Assembly (NCBI RefSeq): GCF_001646785.1
Contig: NZ_LRRH01000065.1
Coordinates: 1-59,338 of the forward strand
Direction: 5' to 3'
Length of the DNA stretch: 59,338 bases
DNA from: Rhodococcus phenolicus
GTDB taxonomy: Bacteria; Actinomycetota; Actinomycetes; Mycobacteriales; Mycobacteriaceae
The position numbers and the translations under genes are program-made. Within the stretch, counting starts at the first letter, position 1, and every line of letters starts with the position of its first letter. Shown one piece after another: positions 43,653-52,829 of the stretch. The notes under the pieces were generated by a model. It was given only the letters and a program-made list of their open reading frames with translations. It had not been told where the DNA came from and searched no databases.

Positions 43653-46600
43653 ATGTTCTCGAAAGTGCTTGTCGCCAACCGTGGCGAGATCGCAATCCGC
43701 GCGTTCCGTGCTGCCTACGAACTGGGTGCCGGAACCGTCGCGGTGTTCCCGTACGAAGACCGTAAGTCGCTGCATCGGCTCAAGGCCGACGAGTCGTACC
43801 AGATCGGTACGGAAGGGCACCCGGTCCGCGCGTACCTGTCCGTCGAGGAGATCGTCTCGGCCGCGAAGTCCGCGGGTGTCGACGCGATCTACCCGGGTTA
43901 CGGATTCCTGTCCGAGAATCCCGACCTGGCCGCAGCGTGCGCGGAGGCCGGCATCACCTTCATCGGTCCTCCCGCCGAGGTGCTCGAGCTGACCGGCAAC
44001 AAGGCCCGCGCGATCGCCGCCGCCAAGGCCGCCGGTCTGCCGGTGCTCGCCTCGTCCGAACCGTCGTCCGACGTCGAGGCGCTGCTCGCCGCTGCCGAGA
44101 ACATGGAATTCCCGGTGTTCGTCAAGGCCGTCGCCGGTGGCGGCGGGCGTGGTATGCGCCGAGTCGCCGAGCGCAGCCAGCTGCGCGAATCCATCGAGGC
44201 CGCCTCGCGTGAGGCCGACGCCGCATTCGGGGACCCGACCGTGTTCCTCGAGCAGGCCGTCGTCGATCCCCGCCACATCGAGGTGCAGATCCTCGCCGAC
44301 AAGCACGGCAACGTGATGCACCTGTTCGAGCGGGACTGCTCGGTGCAGCGTCGCCACCAGAAGGTGATCGAGCTGGCGCCGGCACCGAACCTGTCGGAGG
44401 AACTGCGGCAGAAGATCTGCTCGGACGCGGTCGCGTTCGCGAAGCAGATCGGTTACGAGTGCGCCGGCACGGTCGAGTTCCTGCTCGACAAGCAGGGCCG
44501 GCACGTGTTCATCGAGATGAACCCGCGCATCCAGGTCGAGCACACGGTGACCGAGGAGATCACCGACGTGGACCTGGTGCAGGCGCAGATGCGCATCGCC
44601 TCCGGTGAGTCCCTGTCGGATCTGGGGCTGTCGCAGGATTCCGTCGCGATCCGCGGTGCGGCGCTGCAGTGCCGCATCACCACCGAGGACCCGGCCAACG
44701 GTTTCCGCCCGGACACCGGCCGCATCACCGGCTACCGCACCCCCGGAGGCGCGGGTATCCGCCTCGACGGTGGTACCTCGGTCGGCGCGGAGGTCTCCGC
44801 CCACTTCGATTCGATGCTGGTCAAGCTGACCTGCCGGGGCCGTAACCTCGAGGCCGCGGTCGCGCGGGCGCGGCGCGCGGTCGCCGAGTTCCGGATCCGT
44901 GGCGTGGCCACGAACATCCCGTTCCTGCAGGCGGTGCTCGACGACCCGGACTTCCGGGCCGGAAACGTCACCACCTCCTTCATCGAGGAACGCCCGCAGC
45001 TGCTGACGCAGCGCTCCTCCGCGGACCGCGGCACCAAGATCCTGCGGTACCTGGCGGACGTGACGGTGAACAAGCCGCACGGCCAGCGCCCCACCACGGT
45101 GTATCCGCACGACAAGCTGCCCGCGATCGACCTGACGGCCCAGCCCCCGGCCGGTTCGCGGCAGCGGCTGCTCGAGCTCGGCCCCGAAGGTTTCGCGCGT
45201 GCGCTGCGCGAGCAGAAGGCCCTCGCGGTCACCGACACCACCTTCCGTGACGCCCACCAGTCGCTGCTCGCGACCCGGGTGCGCAGCAAGGACCTGCTCA
45301 CCGTCGCCGGGCACGTGGCGCGGATGACCCCCGAGTTGCTGTCCATCGAGGCGTGGGGCGGTGCCACCTACGACGTGGCGCTGCGGTTCCTGCACGAGGA
45401 CCCGTGGGAGCGCCTGGCCGCGCTGCGCGAGGCGATCCCGAACATCAACCTGCAGATGCTGCTGCGCGGGCGCAACACCGTCGGCTACACCCCCTACCCG
45501 GAGGCGGTCACCCGCGCGTTCGTGCAGGAGGCCGCGGACACCGGTATCGACATCTTCCGGATCTTCGACGCGCTGAACAACGTCGACCAGATGCGTCCGG
45601 CGATCGACGCGGTGCGCGAGACCGGCACCACCGTCGCCGAGGTCGCCCTGTCCTACACCGGCGACCTGTCGAACCCGAACGAAACCCTCTACACGCTCGA
45701 CTACTACCTGAAGCTCGCCGAGCAGATCGTCGAGGCCGGCGCGCACGTGCTGGCGATCAAGGACATGGCCGGGCTGCTGCGCGCCCCCGCCGCCGCGACT
45801 CTCGTCTCGGCGCTGCGCTCCAACTTCGACCTGCCCGTGCACGTGCACACCCACGACACCCCCGGCGGTCAGCTCGCCACCTACCTGGCGGCCTGGCAGG
45901 CCGGCGCGGACGCGGTCGACGGTGCGTCGGCGGCCCTGGCCGGCACCACCAGCCAGCCGGCGCTGTCCGCGATCGTCGCGGCCGCGGCCAACGGCGAGTT
46001 CGACACCGGCCTGGACCTGCAGGCGGTGTGCGACCTGGAGCCGTACTGGGAGGCGCTGCGCAAGGTGTACGCGCCGTTCGAGTCCGGGCTGCCCGCGCCG
46101 ACCGGCCGGGTCTACACCCACGAGATTCCCGGCGGTCAACTGTCGAACCTGCGACAGCAGGCCATCGCGCTGGGCCTGGGTGACCGCTTCGAGGACGTCG
46201 AGGCCGCCTATGCGGGCGCGGACCGGTTGCTGGGCCGGTTGATCAAGGTCACCCCGTCGTCGAAGGTCGTCGGCGATCTCGCGCTGCACCTGGTCGGTGC
46301 GGGTGTGTCCGTCGACGATTTCGCCGCGGAGCCGGGCCGGTTCGACATCCCGGATTCGGTGGTCGGGTTCCTGCGCGGTGAACTGGGCACTCCGGCCGGC
46401 GGCTGGCCGGAACCGTTCCGCAGCAAAGCGCTGGCCGGTCGCAGCGAGCCGAAGGCCGAAACGCAACTCGCGCCGGAGGACGAGAAGGCACTCGGCGCCG
46501 GCTCGCTCGAACGTCGCGCCACCCTCAACCGGCTGCTGTTCCCGGCACCGACCCGCGAGTTCGAAGAGCATCGCGACGCCTACGGCGACACCTCCGAACT

Positions 46601-47054
46601 GTCGGCGAACCAGTTCTTCTACGGCCTGCGCCAGGGCGAGGAACATCGCGTCAAGCTCGACAAGGGCGTCGAACTGCTCATCGGCCTCGAGGCGATCTCC
46701 GATGCGGACGAGCGTGGTTTCCGCACCGTGATGTGCATCCTCAACGGCCAGCTGCGTCCCGTCTCGGTGCGGGACCGGTCGATCGCCTCGGAGGTCCCGG
46801 CCGCGGAGAAGGCCGACCGGAACAACCCCGGTCACGTCGCAGCTCCGTTCGCGGGCACCGTCACCCTCGTCGTCGGTGAGGGTGACAAGGTCGCCGCCGG
46901 GGACACCGTCGCCACGATCGAGGCGATGAAGATGGAAGCCGCGATCACCGCGCCGCGCGGTGGGCAGATCACCCGTCTCGCGATCGGTGGCGTGCAGCAG
47001 GTCGAGGGCGGCGATCTGCTCGTGGTCGTGGCCACCGAGGAAAGCGCCGAGTGA
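43653..47054 (+). CDS. pyc: Pyruvate carboxylase
   Basis: 1133 residues, the full single-chain enzyme. Biotin carboxylase domain 1-450 (GYGFLSENPDLAAAC, KAVAGGGGRGMRRV, EMNPRIQVEHTVTE); carboxyltransferase domain from about 525 (VTDTTFRDAHQSLLATRVR, metal-binding HVHTHDTPGGQLATYLA); allosteric linker; biotinyl domain at the end with Lys1093 in AIEAMKMEAAI. It makes oxaloacetate from pyruvate, bicarbonate and ATP to refill the TCA cycle. The promoter fixes the start; a longer frame begins upstream of it. The stop overlaps the rsmD GTG, joining pyc-rsmD-coaD. Confidence 0.98.
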   Translation: MFSKVLVANRGEIAIRAFRAAYELGAGTVAVFPYEDRKSLHRLKADESYQIGTEGHPVRAYLSVEEIVSAAKSAGVDAIYPGYGFLSENPDLAAACAEAGITFIGPPAEVLELTGNKARAIAAAKAAGLPVLASSEPSSDVEALLAAAENMEFPVFVKAVAGGGGRGMRRVAERSQLRESIEAASREADAAFGDPTVFLEQAVVDPRHIEVQILADKHGNVMHLFERDCSVQRRHQKVIELAPAPNLSEELRQKICSDAVAFAKQIGYECAGTVEFLLDKQGRHVFIEMNPRIQVEHTVTEEITDVDLVQAQMRIASGESLSDLGLSQDSVAIRGAALQCRITTEDPANGFRPDTGRITGYRTPGGAGIRLDGGTSVGAEVSAHFDSMLVKLTCRGRNLEAAVARARRAVAEFRIRGVATNIPFLQAVLDDPDFRAGNVTTSFIEERPQLLTQRSSADRGTKILRYLADVTVNKPHGQRPTTVYPHDKLPAIDLTAQPPAGSRQRLLELGPEGFARALREQKALAVTDTTFRDAHQSLLATRVRSKDLLTVAGHVARMTPELLSIEAWGGATYDVALRFLHEDPWERLAALREAIPNINLQMLLRGRNTVGYTPYPEAVTRAFVQEAADTGIDIFRIFDALNNVDQMRPAIDAVRETGTTVAEVALSYTGDLSNPNETLYTLDYYLKLAEQIVEAGAHVLAIKDMAGLLRAPAAATLVSALRSNFDLPVHVHTHDTPGGQLATYLAAWQAGADAVDGASAALAGTTSQPALSAIVAAAANGEFDTGLDLQAVCDLEPYWEALRKVYAPFESGLPAPTGRVYTHEIPGGQLSNLRQQAIALGLGDRFEDVEAAYAGADRLLGRLIKVTPSSKVVGDLALHLVGAGVSVDDFAAEPGRFDIPDSVVGFLRGELGTPAGGWPEPFRSKALAGRSEPKAETQLAPEDEKALGAGSLERRATLNRLLFPAPTREFEEHRDAYGDTSELSANQFFYGLRQGEEHRVKLDKGVELLIGLEAISDADERGFRTVMCILNGQLRPVSVRDRSIASEVPAAEKADRNNPGHVAAPFAGTVTLVVGEGDKVAAGDTVATIEAMKMEAAITAPRGGQITRLAIGGVQQVEGGDLLVVVATEESAE

Positions 47055-47617
47055 CACGGATCGTCGCGGGCCGGGCCGGGGGGCGGCGCCTGAAGGTGCC
47101 GCCCCGCGGTACCCGGCCCACATCCGAACGCGTGCGCGAGGCACTGTTCAGTTCCCTCGATGCACGGATGGATCTGGACGGGGCCTCGGTGCTGGATCTC
47201 TACGCGGGCTCCGGTGCGCTCGGCCTCGAAGCCCTCTCCCGGGGCGCCGCGTACGCGCTGCTCGTCGAATCCGACGCCAAGGCCGCGGCGGTGATCCGAG
47301 AGAACATCACCGAGCTCGGGCTGACCGGTGCGGTGTTGCGCGCGGCGCCGGTGTCCACCGTCCTCGCCGGCAGCCCGGACCGCGTCTACGACCTGGTGCT
47401 GGCGGATCCGCCGTATGCGGTGACGGAAGACGCGGTGTCCGGCCTGCTGGCTGCGCTCGTCGACGGCGGCTGGGTCGGCGACGGCTCGGTGGTGGTGCTC
47501 GAAAGGTCCTCGCGGTCACCGGAAACAACCTGGCCGGAGGCGCTCGAGGCCGGCCGTGTCCGCAAGTACGGGGAGACCCGGATCGAGGTCGCCACCTGCT
47601 ACGGTGCTGAATCATGA
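47051..47617 (+). CDS. rsmD: 16S rRNA (guanine(966)-N2)-methyltransferase
   Basis: 188 residues: VLDLYAGSGALGLEALSRGA is the SAM-binding loop, and DPPY at 119-122 the catalytic motif for amino-group methylation. It begins MTRIVAGRAGGRRLKVPP, typical of RsmD. GTG overlaps the pyc stop and its own stop overlaps the coaD ATG. Confidence 0.95.
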   Translation: MTRIVAGRAGGRRLKVPPRGTRPTSERVREALFSSLDARMDLDGASVLDLYAGSGALGLEALSRGAAYALLVESDAKAAAVIRENITELGLTGAVLRAAPVSTVLAGSPDRVYDLVLADPPYAVTEDAVSGLLAALVDGGWVGDGSVVVLERSSRSPETTWPEALEAGRVRKYGETRIEVATCYGAES

Positions 47618-48105
47618 GCAGCGCCGTCTGTCCTGGATCCTTCGACCCTGTCACCAACGGGCACCTCGACGTCATCAGCCGAACCGCGCTGCAGTTCGAC
47701 GAGGTCGTCGTCACCGTGATGATCAACCCGAACAAGCAGGGCATGTTCACCGTGCCCGAGCGGCTCGAAATGCTGGCCGAGGCCACCTCGCACCTCGGGA
47801 ACGTCCGCGTCGATGCCTGGCAGGGACTGCTCGTCGACTACGCGAAGGCACACGGCATCACGGCGATCGTCAAGGGTCTCCGCGGCGCCAACGACTTCGA
47901 CTACGAGCTGCAGATGGCGCAGATGAACCACAAGCTCACCGGTGTCGACACCCTGTTCATCGCGACCAATCCCGCCTACAGCTACCTGTCGAGCTCACTC
48001 GTCAAGGAGGTCGCGACGTACGGCGGTGACGTCGCGGACATGCTCCCCGCGACGGTCCACAAGCGGCTGCTCGCGCGGATCGCGGAACGCGCCGCGGCGA
48101 AGTAG
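47614..48105 (+). CDS. coaD: Phosphopantetheine adenylyltransferase
   Basis: 163 residues. The nucleotidyltransferase motif CPGSFDPVTNGHLDVISR (T/HxGH) starts at residue 6, with AIVKGLRGANDFDYE and TNPAYSYLSSSLVKEVATYGG later. It makes dephospho-CoA from 4'-phosphopantetheine and ATP, the fourth step of CoA synthesis. ATG overlaps the rsmD stop. It directly abuts sepIVA here, which it does not in M. tuberculosis. Confidence 0.97.
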   Translation: MSSAVCPGSFDPVTNGHLDVISRTALQFDEVVVTVMINPNKQGMFTVPERLEMLAEATSHLGNVRVDAWQGLLVDYAKAHGITAIVKGLRGANDFDYELQMAQMNHKLTGVDTLFIATNPAYSYLSSSLVKEVATYGGDVADMLPATVHKRLLARIAERAAAK

Positions 48106-48256
48106 CCCCGGCACGTCCGGCGGATAACGGTTTCGACAACTCGGGCACCGGTTCGCCGACACGCCCGCGCGCGTCGAGCCGCACCGCTGCACCTGCGGCA
48201 GACTGGCAGCTGGCCGCGGCCGCACCGGCCGGGTCGGACGAGGATTGGGGTTGGGC

Positions 48257-49015
48257 GTGTACCGGGTATTCGAGGCACTCGACGAACTTGTCGCGATCGT
48301 CGAGGAAGCACGCAGTGTTCCGATGACCGCGAGTTGCGTGGTACCGCGCGGGGACGTTCTCGAGCTCCTCGACGACGTACGCGACGCGCTTCCCGGCGAG
48401 CTCGACGACGCGCAGGACGTGCTCGACCATCGTGACCGGCTCGTCGGCGACGCCCGCGCCCTCGCAGACAAGACCGTCGGCGACGCCGACGACGAGGCGC
48501 GGGCGCTGCTCGAGAAGGCCCGCGCGGACGCCGATCGCATGCTCGCCGACGCCAAGGACCAGGCCGATCGGATGGTGCACGAGGCGCGGGCGCACGCCGA
48601 CGAACTCGTCCGTGACGCCCGGGCCGAGGCCGAGGACACGATCGCCGACGGCCAGCGGCAGTACGAGGCCGTCACCGGCCGGGCGCGCGCCGAGGCGGAC
48701 CGCATGATCGAGTCCGGCAAGGCGTCCTACGAGCGCTCCGTCGCCGACGGTGAGGCCGAGCAGGCACGGCTGGTGTCGCAGACCGAGGTCGTGCAGGCGG
48801 CCCACGCCGAATCGGCCCGGGTGATCGACGGTGCCCACGCCGAGTCGGACCGCCTGCGCACCGAGTGCGACGAGTACGTCGACCGCAAACTCGCCGATTT
48901 CGAGGAAATCCTCGATACGACACTGCGTTCGGTGGGGCGGGGCCGGCAGCAGTTGCGCACCTCCGGGGCTCCGGACTACGCGGAAGCGGACTGGCGCGCC
49001 GAACGGCGTCGCTGA
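48257..49015 (+). CDS. sepIVA: SepIVA, DivIVA-domain septation protein
   Basis: 252 residues, nearly all coiled coil. It begins VYRVFEALDELVAIVEEARSVPMTASCVVPR, a close match to the mycobacterial SepIVA (Rv2927c) N-terminus; heptad-like repeats of Ala, Asp, Glu and Arg (ARADADRML, ARAHADELVRD) run to about residue 225. In mycobacteria the protein acts at the septum and in polar envelope synthesis. GTG at 48257 fits the family; an earlier in-frame GTG would add four residues. It heads the block sepIVA-DUF177-rpmF-rnc-mutM. The 151-base gap before it (48106-48256) has no further gene. Confidence 0.9.
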   Translation: MYRVFEALDELVAIVEEARSVPMTASCVVPRGDVLELLDDVRDALPGELDDAQDVLDHRDRLVGDARALADKTVGDADDEARALLEKARADADRMLADAKDQADRMVHEARAHADELVRDARAEAEDTIADGQRQYEAVTGRARAEADRMIESGKASYERSVADGEAEQARLVSQTEVVQAAHAESARVIDGAHAESDRLRTECDEYVDRKLADFEEILDTTLRSVGRGRQQLRTSGAPDYAEADWRAERRR

Positions 49016-49125
49016 ACGCTCGCCGAGCGGCCGGATTTCGCCGGGGCACCTCCCGTCGCGTACCATTGGGGGGTTGCCCAGTACAACCAGGCGGCCTCGT
49101 GCCGTCGATCCGAAAGCGAGTTCCA

Positions 49126-49740
49126 GTGTCTGCCCGTCATCACAGTGCGTCTCGTCCCGCCCGGGACGAGGGTCTCGTGCTGGACGTGATCTCCCTCGGC
49201 CGTCGGCCGGGGTCGATGCGAACGGTGAACCGGGTCGTGCCGTCGCCGTCCCGTATCGGTCTCGACCTCGTCGCGATCGAAGAGGGCACCGACGTGGAAC
49301 TCGATCTGCGACTCGAAGCCGTGTCGGAGGGCGTGCTCGTGACGGGCACCGTCCGCGCCGACACCGTCGGCGAGTGCTCGCGGTGCCTCGAGCCGTTCAC
49401 CGGTTCGGTGGACCTGTATCTCACGGAGCTGTTCGCCTACCCGAACAGCGTCACGGAGCAGACCACCGAAGAGGACGAGATCTATCGGATGGTGGACGAC
49501 GAGATCGATCTGGAACCGGTCATCGTCGACGCCGTCGGACTGGAGCTTCCGCTGCGGCCGTTGTGTAGCGACGACTGTGCGGGACTGTGCCCCGAATGCG
49601 GCATTCGCCTGGCGATTGCGGAATCCGGGCACGGGCATGAAATAATCGATCCTCGCTGGGCTGGGTTGGCAGCTGCCATCGGCGCAGGATCCGAAGGACC
49701 CAGCAGTGCACCTGACAGCAAGAACAACGAGGAGAAGTAG
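49126..49740 (+). CDS. DUF177 (YceD-like) protein
   Basis: 204 residues from a GTG with AAAGCGAG upstream. The core carries [12 protein letters not shown], then [17 protein letters not shown], a four-to-six-cysteine metal site at the C-terminal end typical of the family. YceD proteins are encoded just before rpmF across bacteria and take part in 23S rRNA maturation in plants and probably bacteria. The stop is two bases before the L32 GTG. Alternative GTG codons lie up to 27 bases earlier. Confidence 0.88.
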   Translation: MSARHHSASRPARDEGLVLDVISLGRRPGSMRTVNRVVPSPSRIGLDLVAIEEGTDVELDLRLEAVSEGVLVTGTVRADTVGECSRCLEPFTGSVDLYLTELFAYPNSVTEQTTEEDEIYRMVDDEIDLEPVIVDAVGLELPLRPLCSDDCAGLCPECGIRLAIAESGHGHEIIDPRWAGLAAAIGAGSEGPSSAPDSKNNEEK

Positions 49741-49742
49741 AC

Positions 49743-49925
49743 GTGGCCGTCCCCAAGCGCAGAATGTCGCGTTCCAACACCCGGTCGCGGCGCAGCCAGT
49801 GGAACACCACTGCGCCGACCCTCGTCACCTGCCCGAACCGCGGCTGTGGCGAGAAGAAGCTGCCTCACGTGGCGTGCCCGTCGTGCGGCACGTACAACGG
49901 CCGTCAGGTGACCGCTGCCGTCTGA
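49743..49925 (+). CDS. rpmF: 50S ribosomal protein L32
   Basis: 60 residues, [20 protein letters not shown], with a zinc ribbon (CPNRGC and CPSC). AGGAG just before the GTG (overlapping the end of the DUF177 gene) drives translation. The yceD-rpmF pair is nearly universal; rnc follows after 13 bases. Confidence 0.97.
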   Translation: MAVPKRRMSRSNTRSRRSQWNTTAPTLVTCPNRGCGEKKLPHVACPSCGTYNGRQVTAAV

Positions 49926-49938
49926 TTCGGTTGGCATC

Positions 49939-50736
49939 GTGACGAACAAGTCGATGAACACATCGTCCGTGGGCGGCGAGGAGGATCACGCATCTCTCCT
50001 CGCCGCCCTCGGCGTGACTCTGGACCCGGAACTGCTGAGGCTGGCGCTCACGCATCGGTCGTACGCCTACGAGAACGGGGGGCTCCCGACCAACGAGCGC
50101 CTCGAATTCCTCGGCGATGCGGTTCTCGGCCTCACGGTCACGGAGAAGCTGTACCTCACGCACCCGGACAGATCCGAAGGCGAACTCGCGAAGATCCGCG
50201 CGAGCGTGGTGAACATGCACGCGCTCGCGGAGGTCGCGCGGGGCCTCGGTGAGGGCGGTCTCGGTGTGCACCTGCTGCTAGGCAAGGGCGAGGAACTGAC
50301 CGGCGGCCGCGACAAGGCGAGCATCCTCGCCGATGGCATGGAATCGCTGCTCGGCGCCGTCCATCTCGAACACGGTATCGACGTCGCCCGGGGCGTCGTG
50401 CTGCGGTTGTTCTCCGACCTCCTCGAACGAGGTCCGCGACTCGGCGCCGGACTCGACTGGAAGACCAGCCTGCAGGAACTCACCGCCGAGCGTGGCGTGG
50501 GTGTCCCCGTCTACGAGATCTCCGCCACGGGACCCGACCACGACAAGGAGTTCACGGCGACGGTCATCATCGGCGGTTCCGCGCTGGGTGTCGGCATCGG
50601 TCGCACCAAGAAGGAAGCCGAGCAGAAGGCGGCGGCCACCGCATGGCAGTCGCTGACCGACGGCGCGGGATCCGAGGCGGACGAGACCGCGTCGGACAGC
50701 ACTGCGTCGGGCGAGACCGGCACCGAACAGAACTGA
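49939..50736 (+). CDS. rnc: Ribonuclease III
   Basis: 265 residues. The RNase III signature [14 protein letters not shown] carries the catalytic Glu and Asp; [15 protein letters not shown] adds the second acidic pair; the dsRNA-binding domain is about residues 170-236 ([12 protein letters not shown]...[16 protein letters not shown]). A short acidic Ser/Thr-rich tail follows. It cuts double-stranded rRNA precursors and mRNA. Start is the GTG at 49939; an ATG 12 bases on is possible. mutM begins six bases after the stop. Confidence 0.96.
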   Translation: MTNKSMNTSSVGGEEDHASLLAALGVTLDPELLRLALTHRSYAYENGGLPTNERLEFLGDAVLGLTVTEKLYLTHPDRSEGELAKIRASVVNMHALAEVARGLGEGGLGVHLLLGKGEELTGGRDKASILADGMESLLGAVHLEHGIDVARGVVLRLFSDLLERGPRLGAGLDWKTSLQELTAERGVGVPVYEISATGPDHDKEFTATVIIGGSALGVGIGRTKKEAEQKAAATAWQSLTDGAGSEADETASDSTASGETGTEQN

Positions 50737-50742
50737 TCCGCG

Positions 50743-51609
50743 GTGCCGGAACTTCCCGAGGTCGAGGTGGTCCGTCGCGGCCTGCACGAGCACGTGCTCG
50801 GTGCGACGATCGAATCCGTGCAGGTTCTGCATCCGCGTGCGGTGCGACGGCACGAACCCGGCCCGCGCGACCTCGCACTGCAGCTGACCGGGCAGTCGGT
50901 CGCGGCAGTGCAGCGACGCGGCAAGTACCTGTGGCTGGTGCTCGAACCGGCCGATCTCGCGTTGGTCGTGCACCTGGGCATGAGCGGGCAGATGCTCGTG
51001 CAGCCCCCGTCGGTGCCCGACGAGAAGCATCTGCGTATCCGCGCCGTGCTCGACAACGGTGCGGATCTTCGATTCGTGGACCAGCGGACCTTCGGCGGCT
51101 GGGCTCTGGCGCCGCTCGTCGAGGTCGACGGTGATCTGCTGCCGGTGCCGGTCTCGCACATCGCCCGCGACCCGATGGATCCCAGCTTCGATGCCGACGC
51201 CGTCGTGAAGGTCCTGCGGGGCAAGCACACCGAGATCAAGCGTGCGCTGCTCGACCAGACCGTGGTGTCCGGCGTCGGCAACATCTACGCCGACGAATCC
51301 CTGTGGCGCGCACAGCTTCACGGCAACCGCATCGCCGACACGTTGTCACGGCCCAAGCTGAGGACGGTGCTCGACGCGGCGCGGGACGTGATGGGGGAGG
51401 CCCTGACCCAGGGCGGTACCTCGTTCGACGCGCTCTACGTCAACGTCAACGGAGAATCCGGCTACTTCGACCGCTCCCTCGACGTGTACGGCCAGGAGAA
51501 CCGGCCCTGCTCGCGCTGCGGCACCGCGATCCGCCGTGAGAAGTTCATGAACCGCTCGTCCTACAGTTGCCCGAAGTGCCAGCCGCGACCGCGGATTCGA
51601 CGCATCTGA
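50743..51609 (+). CDS. mutM: Formamidopyrimidine-DNA glycosylase
   Basis: 288 residues starting [14 protein letters not shown], so Pro2 becomes the catalytic N-terminal amine, with Glu3 next to it. The helix-two-turn-helix region has [13 protein letters not shown], and the C-terminal zinc finger is CSRCG...SYSCPKC. It removes 8-oxoguanine and ring-opened purines. Order rnc-mutM matches Rv2925c-Rv2924c. The next gene is convergent 21 bases away. Confidence 0.96.
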   Translation: MPELPEVEVVRRGLHEHVLGATIESVQVLHPRAVRRHEPGPRDLALQLTGQSVAAVQRRGKYLWLVLEPADLALVVHLGMSGQMLVQPPSVPDEKHLRIRAVLDNGADLRFVDQRTFGGWALAPLVEVDGDLLPVPVSHIARDPMDPSFDADAVVKVLRGKHTEIKRALLDQTVVSGVGNIYADESLWRAQLHGNRIADTLSRPKLRTVLDAARDVMGEALTQGGTSFDALYVNVNGESGYFDRSLDVYGQENRPCSRCGTAIRREKFMNRSSYSCPKCQPRPRIRRI

Positions 51610-51630
51610 CCTTTCCCGGTTCGCGTCCGG

Positions 51631-51975
51631 TCAGTCGCGGGCGGCGTCGGTCCCGGGTGTGGCATCCGGTCCGTCACCGGTGTCGAATTCGTATTCGGTC
51701 GGAGGCGGGGAATCCGAGTTCCGGGGGAGTTCCTCGGCGTAGGGGGCGCGCGGGGGAGCGATCTCGTCGAGTCGTTCGTTGATCGCGTGGGCCAGCAGAT
51801 CGTGCTGGAGCGACGACAACGGTGCCAGGCCACTGAGATACGCGTCGATCTCGATCTTGCCGGCGTCGCCGCCGAGACCGAAGTACCGCAACCAGAGCTC
51901 TTCGAGCGACAGTCCGGTGGCGCGCACAGCGGCCAGGAATCGGTGCCGGTGTTCACCGTCGGGCAGGTACCGCAT
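51631..51975 (-). CDS. Small conserved protein downstream of a GAF-ANTAR gene
   Basis: 114 residues; no enzyme motif. The first 75 residues are predicted mostly helical (EHRHRFLAAVRATGLSLEELWLRYFGLGGDAGKIEIDAYLSGL), the rest is a Pro/Asp-rich tail. It starts nine bases after the stop of the GAF-ANTAR gene on the same strand, so the two are co-transcribed. A function tied to that regulator, such as partner or anti-activator, is only an inference from position. Confidence 0.75.
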   Translation of the reverse strand: MRYLPDGEHRHRFLAAVRATGLSLEELWLRYFGLGGDAGKIEIDAYLSGLAPLSSLQHDLLAHAINERLDEIAPPRAPYAEELPRNSDSPPPTEYEFDTGDGPDATPGTDAARD

Positions 51976-51984
51976 CCTCGCTCC

Positions 51985-52710
51985 TCAGTCCACGGCGCCG
52001 GCGACGGACGCGATGATCTCCGCGGCCAGCTGCTGGACGGGGACGCGACGGCGCCCGGACTGTTCGAGCAGCCACCGCAGCGCGGCATCCGTGTCGAGAT
52101 GCTCGCGCAACATGACGATTCCCTTGGCCGTGGCGATGGTGTCGCGGGACCGCAGGGACTGCTTGAGCCGCTCGCTGAGCTGCTCGGCGTCGCTGAGTGT
52201 GTGGATGTTGGCGAGCAGGATCGCGGCCTGGGCGGAGAAACGCTGCAGGATGTCTTCGCTTGTCGCGGAGTAGGTCTGCGGATGGACCGAATAGGCCTTG
52301 ATCGCGCCGAGGGGGCGTCCGGCGGAGTTCAACGGTGCGCTCACCGTCAACCGCATTCCCTCTGCGGCGGCGCGGGCGGACCACTGCGACCACCGACGTT
52401 CGGTCGTCAGATCGTCGACGCGCACGACAACCTGCTCCTGGGCGGCGCTCAGGCACGGACCCTGGCCGAGTTCGTATTGCAGCGCGTCGAGGTGTTCGAC
52501 GATCGGGTCGGTCGCCGCGGACGTGGTCGCGGTCGCGTCCGAGGAGAACAAGGTGACCCCGGCTCCGGCCGAGCCGGGCAGCGTGTCCTTGGCGAGCGAG
52601 GTGATCAGCTCGAGCACTGTCGCGACGGTGTGTTCCGACAGAAGCAATCCGGACATGCGGGCGTAGACGACCGCCAACTCGTCCGGAATCGGTTCCGGAT
52701 TCGATGTCAT
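51985..52710 (-). CDS. GAF-ANTAR RNA-binding regulator (leftward copy)
   Basis: 241 residues. A GAF domain (about 25-160, with LGQGPCLSAAQEQVVVRVDDL) is followed by an ANTAR domain (about 175-235: LRSRDTIATAKGIVMLREHLDTDAALRWLLEQS). ANTAR domains bind paired hairpins in leader RNAs and prevent termination; the GAF domain would sense a small molecule or redox state. The start is the ATG at 52710, with GGAGG about eight bases upstream. It diverges from a second GAF-ANTAR gene across 119 bases and is followed by a small partner gene. Confidence 0.9.
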   Translation of the reverse strand: MTSNPEPIPDELAVVYARMSGLLLSEHTVATVLELITSLAKDTLPGSAGAGVTLFSSDATATTSAATDPIVEHLDALQYELGQGPCLSAAQEQVVVRVDDLTTERRWSQWSARAAAEGMRLTVSAPLNSAGRPLGAIKAYSVHPQTYSATSEDILQRFSAQAAILLANIHTLSDAEQLSERLKQSLRSRDTIATAKGIVMLREHLDTDAALRWLLEQSGRRRVPVQQLAAEIIASVAGAVD

Positions 52711-52817
52711 CGTCCACCTCCGAGTGTGTTCCCGCCGCTGGGTTCCCCGCGCACCGCGCACCGAATCCACCGGGCCGGAACGTGTCGGACCGGCAGGTCC
52801 GCGCCGCCGTTCGAGGG

Positions 52818-52823
52818 CACAAT
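52818..52823 (+). promoter_or_regulatory. -10 element CACAAT of the rightward GAF-ANTAR gene
   Basis: CACAAT is six bases before the ATG at 52830. The 119-base divergent gap (52711-52829) otherwise shows no terminator-like double hairpin of the kind ANTAR proteins bind. Confidence 0.45.
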
Positions 52824-52829
52824 CCAAGT

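Noticed and set aside
43545-47144. A very long open frame (about 1200 codons) antisense to pyc
   Set aside because: It mirrors pyc, has no family motif, and such frames arise from third-position GC bias. The same reasoning rejects long antisense frames over rne, proB-ectC, valS and smc.
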